33,168 bases of DNA from Candidatus Nitrosopumilus sp. (GTDB taxonomy: Archaea > Thermoproteota > Nitrososphaeria > Nitrososphaerales > Nitrosopumilaceae), in contig REGH01000009.1 in NCBI GenBank assembly GCA_003702495.1, positions 1 through 33,168 on the forward strand, written 5' to 3'. The first letter of the stretch is position 1. The number at the start of each line of letters is the position of its first letter. Positions 1-9,219 of this stretch are shown here, one piece after another. Under the pieces are notes generated by a model, which searched no databases, was not told the origin of the DNA, and was given only the letters and a program-made list of their open reading frames with translations. Both the position numbers and the translations under genes were made by a program.

Positions 1-95
1 CGGTTTCAGCAGGTTTTGTTTCAGCTGGTTTTGTCTCGGCGGGTTTCACTTCAGCTGGTTTTGTCTCAGCAGGTTTAGTTTCTGCTGGTTTTGAA
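1..95 (-). repeat. Tandem 15-nt coding repeat (KPAET units)
   Basis: About six degenerate copies of a 15-nt unit (e.g. tcagctggttttgtc / tcagcaggttttgtt) in register with the reading frame. Confidence 0.75.
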
Positions 96-184
96 AGCTG
101 AGATGAAAGTGAGTTTAGCTTTGCTTCTAATTCGGCAATCTTGTCTTCAAGATCTTTTTTAGTTTGCTTTTTAGCAGCTGCCAT
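1..184 (-). CDS. N-terminal part of a protein with lysine-rich start, short coiled coil and tandem KPAET/KPAEV repeats (truncated by window edge)
   Basis: Reverse-strand reading from ATG at 184: MAAAKKQTKKDLEDKIAELEAKLNSLSSQLSKPAETKPAETKPAEVKPAETKPAETKPAET..., open to the window edge. Confidence 0.75.
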   Translation of the reverse strand, partial: MAAAKKQTKKDLEDKIAELEAKLNSLSSQLSKPAETKPAETKPAEVKPAETKPAETKPAET

Positions 185-240
185 AAACTGGATGGATAAT
201 TCGGGGTTTATGAGCATTTGGATTATTACAGTAGACAAGT

Positions 241-654
241 TTGATCAAGTTTTATAAGCACAAATCACTAACTGATCATATGGATGACTTTGAAAAAGAA
301 TTTCCAGAATTTGACTGGAAAAATACACCTGCATACAAGCACCCAGGTGGAAAAGATTGTCCGTGCCCAAAGCATGAATACATTCGAGAACAGATCAATT
401 TCACAAAACAGGTAAACGAGAAGGGGAAAGAACCAGCCAAAGTTACACTCAAGTTTTGTCCCGATCACTACAGAGTATACATGGATGAAGTAATTCCTGC
501 TATGCCATTAAAGTACAAAATTCTCACAAAAATTGCATTAAAACTTGGTGCAATTCAAGTTGAGCAACTGAAGTATATGGAATCAGAATTATGTTTCTAC
601 TGCAAATTTGGCTCTGGCGGACATGATAAAAAGACAGAATTACCACCAATGTAA
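241..654 (+). CDS. Hypothetical protein with paired cysteines (CPCPKH, CFYC)
   Basis: 137-aa ORF with TTG start; cysteine pairs suggest metal binding; family not recognised. Confidence 0.65.
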   Translation: MIKFYKHKSLTDHMDDFEKEFPEFDWKNTPAYKHPGGKDCPCPKHEYIREQINFTKQVNEKGKEPAKVTLKFCPDHYRVYMDEVIPAMPLKYKILTKIALKLGAIQVEQLKYMESELCFYCKFGSGGHDKKTELPPM

Positions 655-676
655 AATCACCACCAAATCTAGTTAA

Positions 677-684
677 GCTTATAC
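677..684 (+). promoter_or_regulatory. Putative TATA box (gcttatac) for the UbiD-family gene
   Basis: TATA-like octamer 23-30 nt upstream of the GTG start at 707, spacing expected for a leaderless archaeal transcript. Confidence 0.4.
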
Positions 685-706
685 TTGAATTGGATCCACA
701 ATTATT

Positions 707-2149
707 GTGCCAATAGAAGATATTCAAGAGTTTATTTCAGAACTTGAAAAAAATGGAGAGTTAAAGAGAGTCAAAACTCAAGTAGATTCCAATTTAGAAA
801 TTGCAGAAATTATGAGAAGAGAAATGTATTCCAATGGACCTGCAATTCTTTTTGAAAATGTAAAAGATTACGACATACCAGTTTTAGGAAATGCATTTGG
901 TTCTATCAAGAGATTAGAGATAGGACTAGAGATGACAGATTTTACTGAAATTGGACAACGTATTGCAGACATGACTAAGATGGATGTACCGTCAGGATTC
1001 TTAAACAAAATAAAAAAACTCCCAGAGCTTTCAAAGATGACTGCATCATTTCCAAAATCAGAAGCTAGTGGACCTGTAACCGAAATTACATCTACGGATG
1101 CATCATTTAATGATGTGCCAATTTTAAAATCGTGGCCAAATGATGCAGGGCGATTTATCACGTTAGGTTTAGTTGCAACAAAACATCCAGAGACAGGGGT
1201 TAGAAATCTAGGAGTGTACAGAATGCAGATTGTAGATAATACACATGCACTAATGCATTGGCAAAAACACAAGAGAGGAGCTCATCATGGAGATATTTCA
1301 AAAGACAAAGGAGAGAAAATCCCAACTGCAATAATTATTGGTGGAGACCCAGCAACAGTGTTTTCATCAATTGCTCCAGTGCCAGAAGGACTTGACAAAT
1401 ACTTGTTTGCAGGCATTACAAGAAAAGAGGGGATTAAGACTGTTAAATGTAAGACAGTTGATTTGGATGTACCAGCAAATGCAGAAATTGTTTTAGAAGG
1501 ATATGTAGACCCAGCAGACATTAGAGATGAAGGTCCATTTGGCGATCATACAGGCTATTATACACCAGTTGAACCATACCCAACTTTCACACTTACTGGA
1601 ATTATGAGAAGAAAGAATCCAATCTACGTAACAACAGTAGTTGGAAAGCCAATACTTGAGGATGCATATATTGGAAAAGTAATTGAACGTTCATTCTTAC
1701 CATTAATCCAGATGTTTCATCCAGAAGTGGTTGACTTTAGTATGCCAGCTGCTGGTTGGTTCCAAGGATTTGCAATAATTTCAATCAAAAAGAGATATCC
1801 TGGTCAAGCAAAAAAAGTAATGATGGGATTATGGGGAATGGGACAGTTGTCACTAACAAAGATGTTTGTGGTAGTAGACGAAGACATCAATGTTCATGAT
1901 ATCAATGATGTGATTTGGGCAATCACGACAAGAGCAGATGCAGCAAGAGACACTACGATAATTAATAATGCTCCAACAGACACATTAGATCCAGCATCAC
2001 CACTTGTTAACTTGGGTTCAAAGATGGGAATTGATGCCACACAAAAAACAAAAGAAGAAGGATATGAACGAGAAATTCAACAACAAGTAAAAGTTGATGA
2101 AGAAACAAAGAATCTAGTTGATTCTAAATGGTCTGATTACGGTCTATAA
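707..2149 (+). CDS. ubiD: UbiD family decarboxylase
   Basis: 480 aa; UbiD-like features include IQEFISELEKNGELKRV start, EGPFGDHTGYYTPVEPYP and PNDAGRFIT. Confidence 0.88.
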   Translation: MPIEDIQEFISELEKNGELKRVKTQVDSNLEIAEIMRREMYSNGPAILFENVKDYDIPVLGNAFGSIKRLEIGLEMTDFTEIGQRIADMTKMDVPSGFLNKIKKLPELSKMTASFPKSEASGPVTEITSTDASFNDVPILKSWPNDAGRFITLGLVATKHPETGVRNLGVYRMQIVDNTHALMHWQKHKRGAHHGDISKDKGEKIPTAIIIGGDPATVFSSIAPVPEGLDKYLFAGITRKEGIKTVKCKTVDLDVPANAEIVLEGYVDPADIRDEGPFGDHTGYYTPVEPYPTFTLTGIMRRKNPIYVTTVVGKPILEDAYIGKVIERSFLPLIQMFHPEVVDFSMPAAGWFQGFAIISIKKRYPGQAKKVMMGLWGMGQLSLTKMFVVVDEDINVHDINDVIWAITTRADAARDTTIINNAPTDTLDPASPLVNLGSKMGIDATQKTKEEGYEREIQQQVKVDEETKNLVDSKWSDYGL

Positions 2150-3262
2150 TATAGATACAGAATTATAGAAATTATCTCTCTCTTCAACAGAATAACCAAT
2201 CTGATGAATTGCATCTATAATTATTTTATCAGTAAGTTCAGTGGAACGAGCACCAGTACATGAGACCACTTCTTCCCCAATCAGAGTTCCTCCAAAATCG
2301 TCAGCACCATATTGTAAAGCTAATTGAGCCATGCCAATTCCATTTGTTAGCCATGAGGATTGGATATGAGGGATAAGTCCATCAAAGATTAGTCTAGATA
2401 TTGCAATCATCTTCAAAAGTTGAATTCCGCCAGTACCGTATTCAACCAATCCTTCCTCATGCATCAAAGTATTGTTGGGTTCAAAATTCCAAGGGATAAA
2501 TGCCATGAATCCTTTAGTTTTTTCTTGTAGTTTTACAAGTTTGAAAAAGTGTTTGACAATATCATTTTTGTTTTCAACATGCCCATACATCATAGTTGCA
2601 GAAGATGGAATTCCAAGAGAGTGAGATTCATCCATAATTCTAATCCAATCATCACTGGAAATTTTCTTTGGACTGATAATCTCTTTGACTGAATCAGTCA
2701 AGATTTCAGCACCAGCACCAGGCATTGATTGTAAACCAGCATCTTTGAGTCGCGATAGAATTTCCTTGGTAGAAGATTTTTCAACTCTTGCAATCATGTC
2801 AATTTCTGATGTGGATAATCCATGCACTCCGACTTTGGGGAATTTTTCCCTAATCATCCTAAAGGCATCTTCATAATATTCAATTTTCAAATTTGGATTG
2901 TGTCCACCTTGAATCAAGACTTGCCGGATCTTAAACATGTCCCATGCAGTTTTGACTCTGGATTCGATTTGTTCCAAAGTTAAGGTGTAAGAGTCATCAG
3001 CACCAGGAGATCTGTAAAATGCACAAAATTTGCAGTCAGTGATACAGACATTAGTATAATTCAAAATAATATTATTTACAAAAGATGCTTTCTTTCCAAA
3101 TTGTTTTCTTGTCAAATGACCAGATACAAGTCCCATTAAATGAACATCATCAGATTCCAATAATCTCATGCAGTCTTCAGGACCAGGTCTTTTTCCATTA
3201 AGAGAATTTTCTAAAATATCTTTAATGTCACTTTTTTGTAGTTGTTCAGTAGTCTGACTCAA
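2144..3262 (-). CDS. mqnC: Radical SAM protein, MqnC-like (cyclic dehypoxanthinyl futalosine synthase)
   Basis: NYTNVCITDCKFCAFYR (CxxxCxxC radical SAM motif), QGGHNPNLKIEYYED, MPGAGAEIL, SSATMMYGHVE; paralogous to CofH but closest by eye to MqnC. Confidence 0.8.
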   Translation of the reverse strand: MSQTTEQLQKSDIKDILENSLNGKRPGPEDCMRLLESDDVHLMGLVSGHLTRKQFGKKASFVNNIILNYTNVCITDCKFCAFYRSPGADDSYTLTLEQIESRVKTAWDMFKIRQVLIQGGHNPNLKIEYYEDAFRMIREKFPKVGVHGLSTSEIDMIARVEKSSTKEILSRLKDAGLQSMPGAGAEILTDSVKEIISPKKISSDDWIRIMDESHSLGIPSSATMMYGHVENKNDIVKHFFKLVKLQEKTKGFMAFIPWNFEPNNTLMHEEGLVEYGTGGIQLLKMIAISRLIFDGLIPHIQSSWLTNGIGMAQLALQYGADDFGGTLIGEEVVSCTGARSTELTDKIIIDAIHQIGYSVEERDNFYNSVSIL

Positions 3263-3397
3263 TTGCCTTACATCCTTTGGAATTTCTATTTAATCCTTGA
3301 TAGAAAAAACAATTGAGGTTTTGTGCTCAAATCTAAATGAATTTGAGATTAATGGTACACGTTATTTTTAAGTAGGGCACAAAAAGCAGATCCACTC

Positions 3398-4180
3398 ATG
3401 GTATCAGGCAACCAAATTAGACTTAATCGAATTCTTAGAAAAGGAAGAATGTTATGTATTCCAATGGACCATGGAATTTCAAATGGTCCCATTGAGGGTC
3501 TTGAGAACCCAGCATCAACAATTTACAAATGTGAAAGTCATGGCCTCACAAGTGTAATAATTAACAAAGGCATAATCAAATCATTACCAAAGCCACCTAA
3601 AGTCGGAGTTTTAGTTCATTTTTCAAGCAGTACTGCATTATCATTATCACCAAATCGAAAAATGCTTACAGGTACTGTAAAAGAGGCAGTTGCTCTAGGA
3701 GCAGATGGAGTTTCACTCCACATCAACATTGGAGGAAAAGAAGAACCTGAGATGTTAGAACAATTAGGATTAACTGCAGATCAATGTCACAGATGGGGAA
3801 TGCCACTATTAGCAATGATGTATCCAAGAGGAGAGAATGTCAAAGACCCACATGATCCTGAAGTTGTTGCACATGTTGCAAGAATCGGAGCAGAGTGTGG
3901 AGCAGATATTGTAAAGACATTGTATACAGGAGATATTGATTCATTTTCAAAAGTTGTAAAGAGTACACCAGTTCCAATTGTAATTGCAGGCGGACCAAAA
4001 GCAAAAACAGATTTAGATATTCTTCAAATGACTGAAGACGCCATGACAGCAGGAGCAAAAGGTGTCACATATGGCAGAAACATCTTTGCACACAAAACAC
4101 CTGAAAAAATGGTAGAAGCATTAGCTGAAATAATTTTCAGAAAGGGAACAGCAAAGGAAGCAATGAAGAAAATTGAGTAA
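3398..4180 (+). CDS. 2-amino-3,7-dideoxy-D-threo-hept-6-ulosonate (ADTH) synthase / archaeal class I aldolase family
   Basis: [26 protein letters not shown]; located directly upstream of the 3-dehydroquinate synthase II gene. Confidence 0.88.
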   Translation: MVSGNQIRLNRILRKGRMLCIPMDHGISNGPIEGLENPASTIYKCESHGLTSVIINKGIIKSLPKPPKVGVLVHFSSSTALSLSPNRKMLTGTVKEAVALGADGVSLHINIGGKEEPEMLEQLGLTADQCHRWGMPLLAMMYPRGENVKDPHDPEVVAHVARIGAECGADIVKTLYTGDIDSFSKVVKSTPVPIVIAGGPKAKTDLDILQMTEDAMTAGAKGVTYGRNIFAHKTPEKMVEALAEIIFRKGTAKEAMKKIE

Positions 4181-5234
4181 GAGCAGAGAGTTAATTATAT
4201 CCCCCAAAGGTTCACAAGCACAATTAGCCAAACTTTTGCCGCAATTAGAGGATGAAGGAATCAACATGGTTTACATTGATCCAAAGAAATTGGGTAAAAA
4301 GAAGACTAAATTAAAAACCGTTTACCCATCAAATAATGCCAATTATGTAGTTCTTGAAAAAGAGAATGCAGTAAAACCAAAGGGCAAAAAAGTTGGAAGG
4401 AAATTCCAAGTGTTATCAAATACAGATATTGAAGAAATCCTAACCATTGCAAAAAAAGGATTAGATTTTGTAGTTGTAGAAGTTAAAGATTGGAAGATAA
4501 TTCCGCTAGAAAATATCATTGCAAAGCTTCACAAAATACATACCAAAATTTTTGCAATTGCAAAAACACCTGAAGAAGTAAGAAAGATGTTTTCAATTCT
4601 AGAGGTCGGAGTAGATGGAGTAATTTTCAGTACATCATCAATTAACCAAGTAAGAGAAGCAATGGTATACTTGGGAACAAGAAGTTTCGACATGAAACCT
4701 GCAAAAATTATCGACATAAAAGAGGTAGGGGATGGAGAAAGAGTTTGTGTGGATACTGCATCAATGTTACATAAAGGAGAAGGAATGTTAATTGGAAGTA
4801 GATCAAACTTTTTGTTTTTAGTTCATAACGAATCAGTAGGATCATCATTTACATCACCAAGACCATTTAGAGTTAATGCAGGAGCAGTACATTGTTACAC
4901 ATTATCTCCAGATGGAACAACCAACTATTTGTCAGAGGTAGAAACAGGTTCAGAAGTATTAATTCTAAACTCTAAAGGAAAAGCAAGAAGAGCAACCGTA
5001 GGCAGATCAAAGATTGAAAGAAGACCAATGTTGATGATTAAAGCAAAAGTTGGAGGAGAGATAGGAGGAATAATTGCACAAGACGCAGAAACAATTCGTT
5101 TTGTAAAACCAAACGGACAACTAGTTTCTGTTACACATCTTAAGAAAGGAGATACAGTGATGGTTCATTCAAAACCTGCAACAGGTAGACACTTTGGTAT
5201 GGAAGTTTCAGATGAATATATTTTAGAAAAATAA
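4173..5234 (+). CDS. aroB': 3-dehydroquinate synthase II (archaeal AroB')
   Basis: 353 aa with GSRSNFLFLVHNES, RPFRVNAGAVHCYT and TVGRSKIERRPM; TTG start overlaps the upstream stop by 8 nt. Confidence 0.9.
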   Translation: MSKSRELIISPKGSQAQLAKLLPQLEDEGINMVYIDPKKLGKKKTKLKTVYPSNNANYVVLEKENAVKPKGKKVGRKFQVLSNTDIEEILTIAKKGLDFVVVEVKDWKIIPLENIIAKLHKIHTKIFAIAKTPEEVRKMFSILEVGVDGVIFSTSSINQVREAMVYLGTRSFDMKPAKIIDIKEVGDGERVCVDTASMLHKGEGMLIGSRSNFLFLVHNESVGSSFTSPRPFRVNAGAVHCYTLSPDGTTNYLSEVETGSEVLILNSKGKARRATVGRSKIERRPMLMIKAKVGGEIGGIIAQDAETIRFVKPNGQLVSVTHLKKGDTVMVHSKPATGRHFGMEVSDEYILEK

Positions 5235-5235
5235 A

Positions 5236-5907
5236 ATGAAGTACAAAACTTGTGTTTCCATTGCAGAAAAAACACCTAACAAAGTTAAACAAACATTAAA
5301 AATTGCGTTAAAGAAATCAGATTTTGTTGAAATACGTTTTGATTTCCTAAAAATTGAACAAATTCCAGAGACATTAGAAATGATCAAAAAAGATTTGAAG
5401 AAATCAGTTTGTACACTAAGACCAAAAAAAGAAGGAGGTCAATTCCCAGGTAATGAAAAGGAAAGAATTGCAGTAATCAAATTGATTGCAGAATACAATC
5501 CATTTTTACTAGATGTAGAGTTTAACACTCTAAAAAGTGATCCAGGACTAGCAAAATATCTAAAATCAACAAAAACAAAATTGCTTATTTCTTGGCATGA
5601 TTTTAAGAAAACTCCAAATTCTTTGGAGTTGAAAAAGAAGATGGTTCAAATGAGTCAATTCTCAAACTTTGTAAAAATTGTCAGTACTGCAAAATCAACG
5701 GATGACTCAACAAGAATGCTGGAATTATACAGTAAGAAAGGCAAAAACAATCTAATCTCATTTGCCATGGGGGATTTAGGCAGAATTTCAAGGATTTTGT
5801 GCCTATATTTGGGTAGTCCATACACATACGTATCTTTAGGAAAACCAGTTGCTCCAGGTCAATTCAGTGTTGATGAAGTAAACAAAATCACCAACTTGAA
5901 AAAATAA
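5236..5907 (+). CDS. aroD: 3-dehydroquinate dehydratase, type I
   Basis: FVEIRFDFL, CTLRPKKEGGQF, LISWHDFKKTP, VKIVSTA; operon position. Confidence 0.88.
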   Translation: MKYKTCVSIAEKTPNKVKQTLKIALKKSDFVEIRFDFLKIEQIPETLEMIKKDLKKSVCTLRPKKEGGQFPGNEKERIAVIKLIAEYNPFLLDVEFNTLKSDPGLAKYLKSTKTKLLISWHDFKKTPNSLELKKKMVQMSQFSNFVKIVSTAKSTDDSTRMLELYSKKGKNNLISFAMGDLGRISRILCLYLGSPYTYVSLGKPVAPGQFSVDEVNKITNLKK

Positions 5908-5957
5908 TCATTACATCAATTGAGAGTTTAAATCAATCATATTACGCGAGAGATATT

Positions 5958-6779
5958 ATGGGAAAAACATTTGCAGTGATTGGGGATCCAATTAATCATT
6001 CTCTATCTCCAAATATTCATAGTGCCGCATTTAGAGAATTAAATCTAGACTGCTCATACATTGCATATAGAATTCCAAGAGATGAACTTGGAGAAGGAAT
6101 TGAAGGTTTGAAAAAAATCAAAATTGATGGGTTTAATGTCACAATTCCTCATAAAGTTGAGATGATGAAGTATTTGGATAAAATTGATGAATCGTGTAGT
6201 TTGATTGGTGCTACTAATACTGTTGTAAACAATGATGGAGTGCTAAAAGGATACAACACAGACATGGATGGATTTCTTGAACCATTAAAGAAAAGAGATA
6301 TAGACATTGCAAATTCAGATGTACTTTTACTAGGAGCGGGAGGAGCAGCAAGAGCAATTGTGGCAGGGTTTGCAAAAGAAAATGCAAAAAGTATTACAAT
6401 TGCAAATAGAACTATTGAGAGAGCAAACAATCTAGTAGAATTTGCAAAAAAAATCAGTCTAAAGGCAAATGCAATAACTATTGGCGAGGTTGGAGATTCT
6501 GCAAAAAATTACGACATTATTGTCAATGCAACATCAATAGGGTTGCAAAAAGAAGCCAGTCCCATATCACTTGAAGGAATTAGTGAGAAAACAGTAGTTT
6601 ATGATATCATATACATGCCAATGAACACAGATTTCCTAAAAAAGGCAAAAGAAAAAAACGCCATTGTGATTTTTGGATATGAAATGTTATTAGGTCAAGC
6701 AGTAAGAGCATTTGAGATTTGGCATGGTATGGAAGCACCTTATAATGCCATGAAAAAAGCATTGTTAGGAGGATTTTGA
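5958..6779 (+). CDS. aroE: Shikimate dehydrogenase
   Basis: GDPINHSLSPNIHSAAF, GFNVTIPHK, GAGGAARAI, YNTDMDGF. Confidence 0.95.
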   Translation: MGKTFAVIGDPINHSLSPNIHSAAFRELNLDCSYIAYRIPRDELGEGIEGLKKIKIDGFNVTIPHKVEMMKYLDKIDESCSLIGATNTVVNNDGVLKGYNTDMDGFLEPLKKRDIDIANSDVLLLGAGGAARAIVAGFAKENAKSITIANRTIERANNLVEFAKKISLKANAITIGEVGDSAKNYDIIVNATSIGLQKEASPISLEGISEKTVVYDIIYMPMNTDFLKKAKEKNAIVIFGYEMLLGQAVRAFEIWHGMEAPYNAMKKALLGGF

Positions 6780-7633
6780 TGGTAAAAACAAAGGCTACAG
6801 TTCATGGGGCAGTCTCAATAGTTAACGCAATTGCAAACCAAAAAGGAGCAACAGTAGGAATAGACCTAAAAGTTGAAGCCATAGTCGAAACAACTCCTGG
6901 AAAAGGGATAGTGATTCAATCTCAAAACAAGACGCTTAGTTCTCGCTTGATCAATAAGACAGTTGAAAAAATTGTTTCGAAAAAAGACCTCGAGCATAAC
7001 AAGATAACAATCACATTAGAATCAGAAATTCCTACAGGGTATGGGTTGAAAAGTTCCAGTGCAATATCATCGGCAGTTGCATTAGCGTGCGCGAAAATTT
7101 TCAAATCAAAATTTACTGATCAGCAGATTTTACTTGCCGGTGTTGATGCATCAATTGAATCCAAAGTTAGCATAACGGGGGCATATGATGATGCATGTTC
7201 GTGTTATTATGGAGGATTTAATGTAACAGACAATGCAAAGAAGAAAAGAATGAGTTTTGAGAAAGCTCCATCCAATTTGATTGCAATAATATTTATTCCA
7301 AAAAATAGAAAACGTGGAAATCTAAAAAAACTAAAAGTTTTATCTTCAGTTTTTGATCATGCTTGGAATCTAGCAAAGAAAGCAAACTATTGGGAAGCAA
7401 TGATAATTAATGGATTAGCTACAGCATCAATTCTTAGTTCAAATCCAGATATGGTGACAGGATTAATTGAAAGAGGGGCATTGGGTGCATCAGTTTCAGG
7501 AAACGGTCCAGCAATCGCAGCAATTACAAAAAAAGAAAACGAATCTAATATCAAAAAAGCATTTTCATCATTAGAAGGAAAAATCATAGTTTCAAAGATC
7601 AGTAACAAAAAGGCTGAAGTTCATGAAGTGTAA
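6776..7633 (+). CDS. aroK: Archaeal-type (GHMP superfamily) shikimate kinase
   Basis: GHMP motif PTGYGLKSSSAISSAVALA; between aroE and aroA. Start may be the ATG at 6779. Confidence 0.9.
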   Translation: MMVKTKATVHGAVSIVNAIANQKGATVGIDLKVEAIVETTPGKGIVIQSQNKTLSSRLINKTVEKIVSKKDLEHNKITITLESEIPTGYGLKSSSAISSAVALACAKIFKSKFTDQQILLAGVDASIESKVSITGAYDDACSCYYGGFNVTDNAKKKRMSFEKAPSNLIAIIFIPKNRKRGNLKKLKVLSSVFDHAWNLAKKANYWEAMIINGLATASILSSNPDMVTGLIERGALGASVSGNGPAIAAITKKENESNIKKAFSSLEGKIIVSKISNKKAEVHEV

Positions 7634-8891
7634 AGTAGAAAAATCAAAGATTTCAGGACAGATAGTTTGTCCTCCAAACAAGAGTTATACTCATAGAGCA
7701 ATATTTCTTGCATCACTTGCAGGAAATGGTAGCAAAGTGAAAAATCTGCTATTGTCAGCAGACACTATTGCAACAATTGAGGCATGTAAGAAGTTCGGAG
7801 CAGAAATAGAAAATGAGAATTCATCAATAATTGTCAAAAATCCCATAAAATTCGATAAAATTGTACCTGAAATCAATACTGAGAATTCAGGAACAACAAT
7901 TAGAATAGCATCAGGAATTGCTAGTTTATTTTCAGAAGAGATTACATTAACGGGTGATGAGAGTCTACAGAAAAGACCCATGCAGCCTCTTTTAGATGCA
8001 CTATCAAGTATGGGAGCCCAATGTCAATCAACTGATGGAAAACCACCAATTAAAATCAAAGGAAAAATTTTAGGTGGAGATGTAATAATTCCAGGGAATT
8101 TTTCAAGCCAATTCATTTCGGCGTTACTAATTAGTGCACCACTAACTGAAAATGGAATTAATCTTTCAATTAAAGAAAATCTAGTATCAAAACCATATCT
8201 TGATGCAACGATTGCAACAATGAGAAAATTTGGAGTTACTGTACAAACATTAATTCCATACAAAAGATACAACATTTCACCACAAGTTTACAATACTGCA
8301 ACATTTACAGTTCCAATTGACTTTTCTAGTCTGGCATTGTTATTATCTGCAGCAGTGTTAAATGGAGATAACACAATAATCAAGGGAAGTATTGGAAACT
8401 TGCCACAGGGGGATGAAGTTTTCTTAGACATATTAGAACAGTTGGGAGTAACAGTGAGTATTAGTGAAAATGAAATTAAAATAAAATCACCAACAAAATT
8501 AAAGGGTGGGAGATTTGATTTAAATAATTCACCAGATCTTTTACCGCCATTAACAATACTTGCATTAAATTCAGAAAATCCAATTGAAATTGTCAATGTA
8601 AAACATGCAAGACTCAAAGAAACTGACAGGATTGCAATAACATCAAGAGAGTTAGTTAAACTTGGAATTAAAGTAGTTGAAAAAGAAGATGGATTAATTT
8701 TAGAATCAACAGAAAATCTTAATGGTGCAGCATTAAATGCTGAAAATGATCATAGACTATTCATGGCATTTTGTATTGCAGGAATGTATGTTGGAAACTG
8801 TACCGTGACAGATCCTGAATCTGTTCAAGTTTCATATCCTAACTTCATTGAAGAGATGAATAGGATTGGAGCTAAAATTCAAACAGAGTAA
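7623..8891 (+). CDS. aroA: 3-phosphoshikimate 1-carboxyvinyltransferase (EPSP synthase)
   Basis: PPNKSYTHRAIFLASLA, NSGTTIRI, SSQFISALLI, RLKETDR; overlaps the aroK end by 11 nt. Confidence 0.95.
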   Translation: MKCKVEKSKISGQIVCPPNKSYTHRAIFLASLAGNGSKVKNLLLSADTIATIEACKKFGAEIENENSSIIVKNPIKFDKIVPEINTENSGTTIRIASGIASLFSEEITLTGDESLQKRPMQPLLDALSSMGAQCQSTDGKPPIKIKGKILGGDVIIPGNFSSQFISALLISAPLTENGINLSIKENLVSKPYLDATIATMRKFGVTVQTLIPYKRYNISPQVYNTATFTVPIDFSSLALLLSAAVLNGDNTIIKGSIGNLPQGDEVFLDILEQLGVTVSISENEIKIKSPTKLKGGRFDLNNSPDLLPPLTILALNSENPIEIVNVKHARLKETDRIAITSRELVKLGIKVVEKEDGLILESTENLNGAALNAENDHRLFMAFCIAGMYVGNCTVTDPESVQVSYPNFIEEMNRIGAKIQTE

Positions 8892-8924
8892 TTTTTTCAT
8901 AAAAAGTAACTAAAAGGGATAAAA

Positions 8925-9009
8925 GGCGCGACCCTGTATAGGGTGAAAAGCATTCTCCACACCCTCAACGCTTTTGCGTAGATAACATGTCTTTTTCACA
9001 AGGCCGCGC
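8925..9009. ncRNA. Candidate structured non-coding RNA in the aroA-aroC gap (strand unresolved)
   Basis: GC-rich island in AT-rich intergenic DNA. Complementary segments: GCGCGACC(8926-8933)/GGCCGCGC(9002-9009), GTGAAAA(8943-8949)/TTTTCAC(8993-8999), hairpin ACGC-TTTT-GCGT(8968-8979), hairpin CCCT-GTAT-AGGG(8932-8943). Confidence 0.45.
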
Positions 9010-9192
9010 AAATTATGCAGTAAAATTTACATGTTTTTGCATATATTATATATGTTATAATTATATTTAAGGATATATTATAATAATTTTATAAAAATAT
9101 ACAATATTTTGTAAATTTCAATTGAATCTAAAAAAGTATAAAAAAAATAATCAAAATCAGTATCAAAATTGTCCAAAATTCAGAATGAGGAA

Positions 9193-9200
9193 TTATAAGC
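9193..9200 (+). promoter_or_regulatory. Putative TATA box (ttataagc) for aroC
   Basis: TATA-like sequence 20-27 nt upstream of the aroC GTG start at 9220. Confidence 0.4.
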
Positions 9201-9219
9201 ATCATTTAGTTATGATATT

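Noticed and set aside
1-95. Short tandem repeats considered as a CRISPR array
   Set aside because: Contiguous 15-nt coding repeats with no spacers; they translate as KPAET in the reading frame.
3840-4058. Antisense ORF (72 aa) and other ORFs on the opposite strand of clear genes (e.g. 868-1272, 7691-7981, 8288-8617, 9756-10178)
   Set aside because: Fully contained opposite a well-supported gene; low-complexity hydrophobic translations typical of shadow ORFs.
8925-9009. Interpretation of the GC-rich island as a tRNA or tRNA pseudogene
   Set aside because: No T-arm GGTTCGANTCC-like sequence, no D-arm and no plausible anticodon arm.
9031-9120. Very AT-rich stretch considered as a replication origin or mobile-element scar
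   Set aside because: No repeated origin boxes, Cdc6/Orc1 gene, target-site duplications or element remnants are visible; simple AT-rich intergenic DNA suffices.
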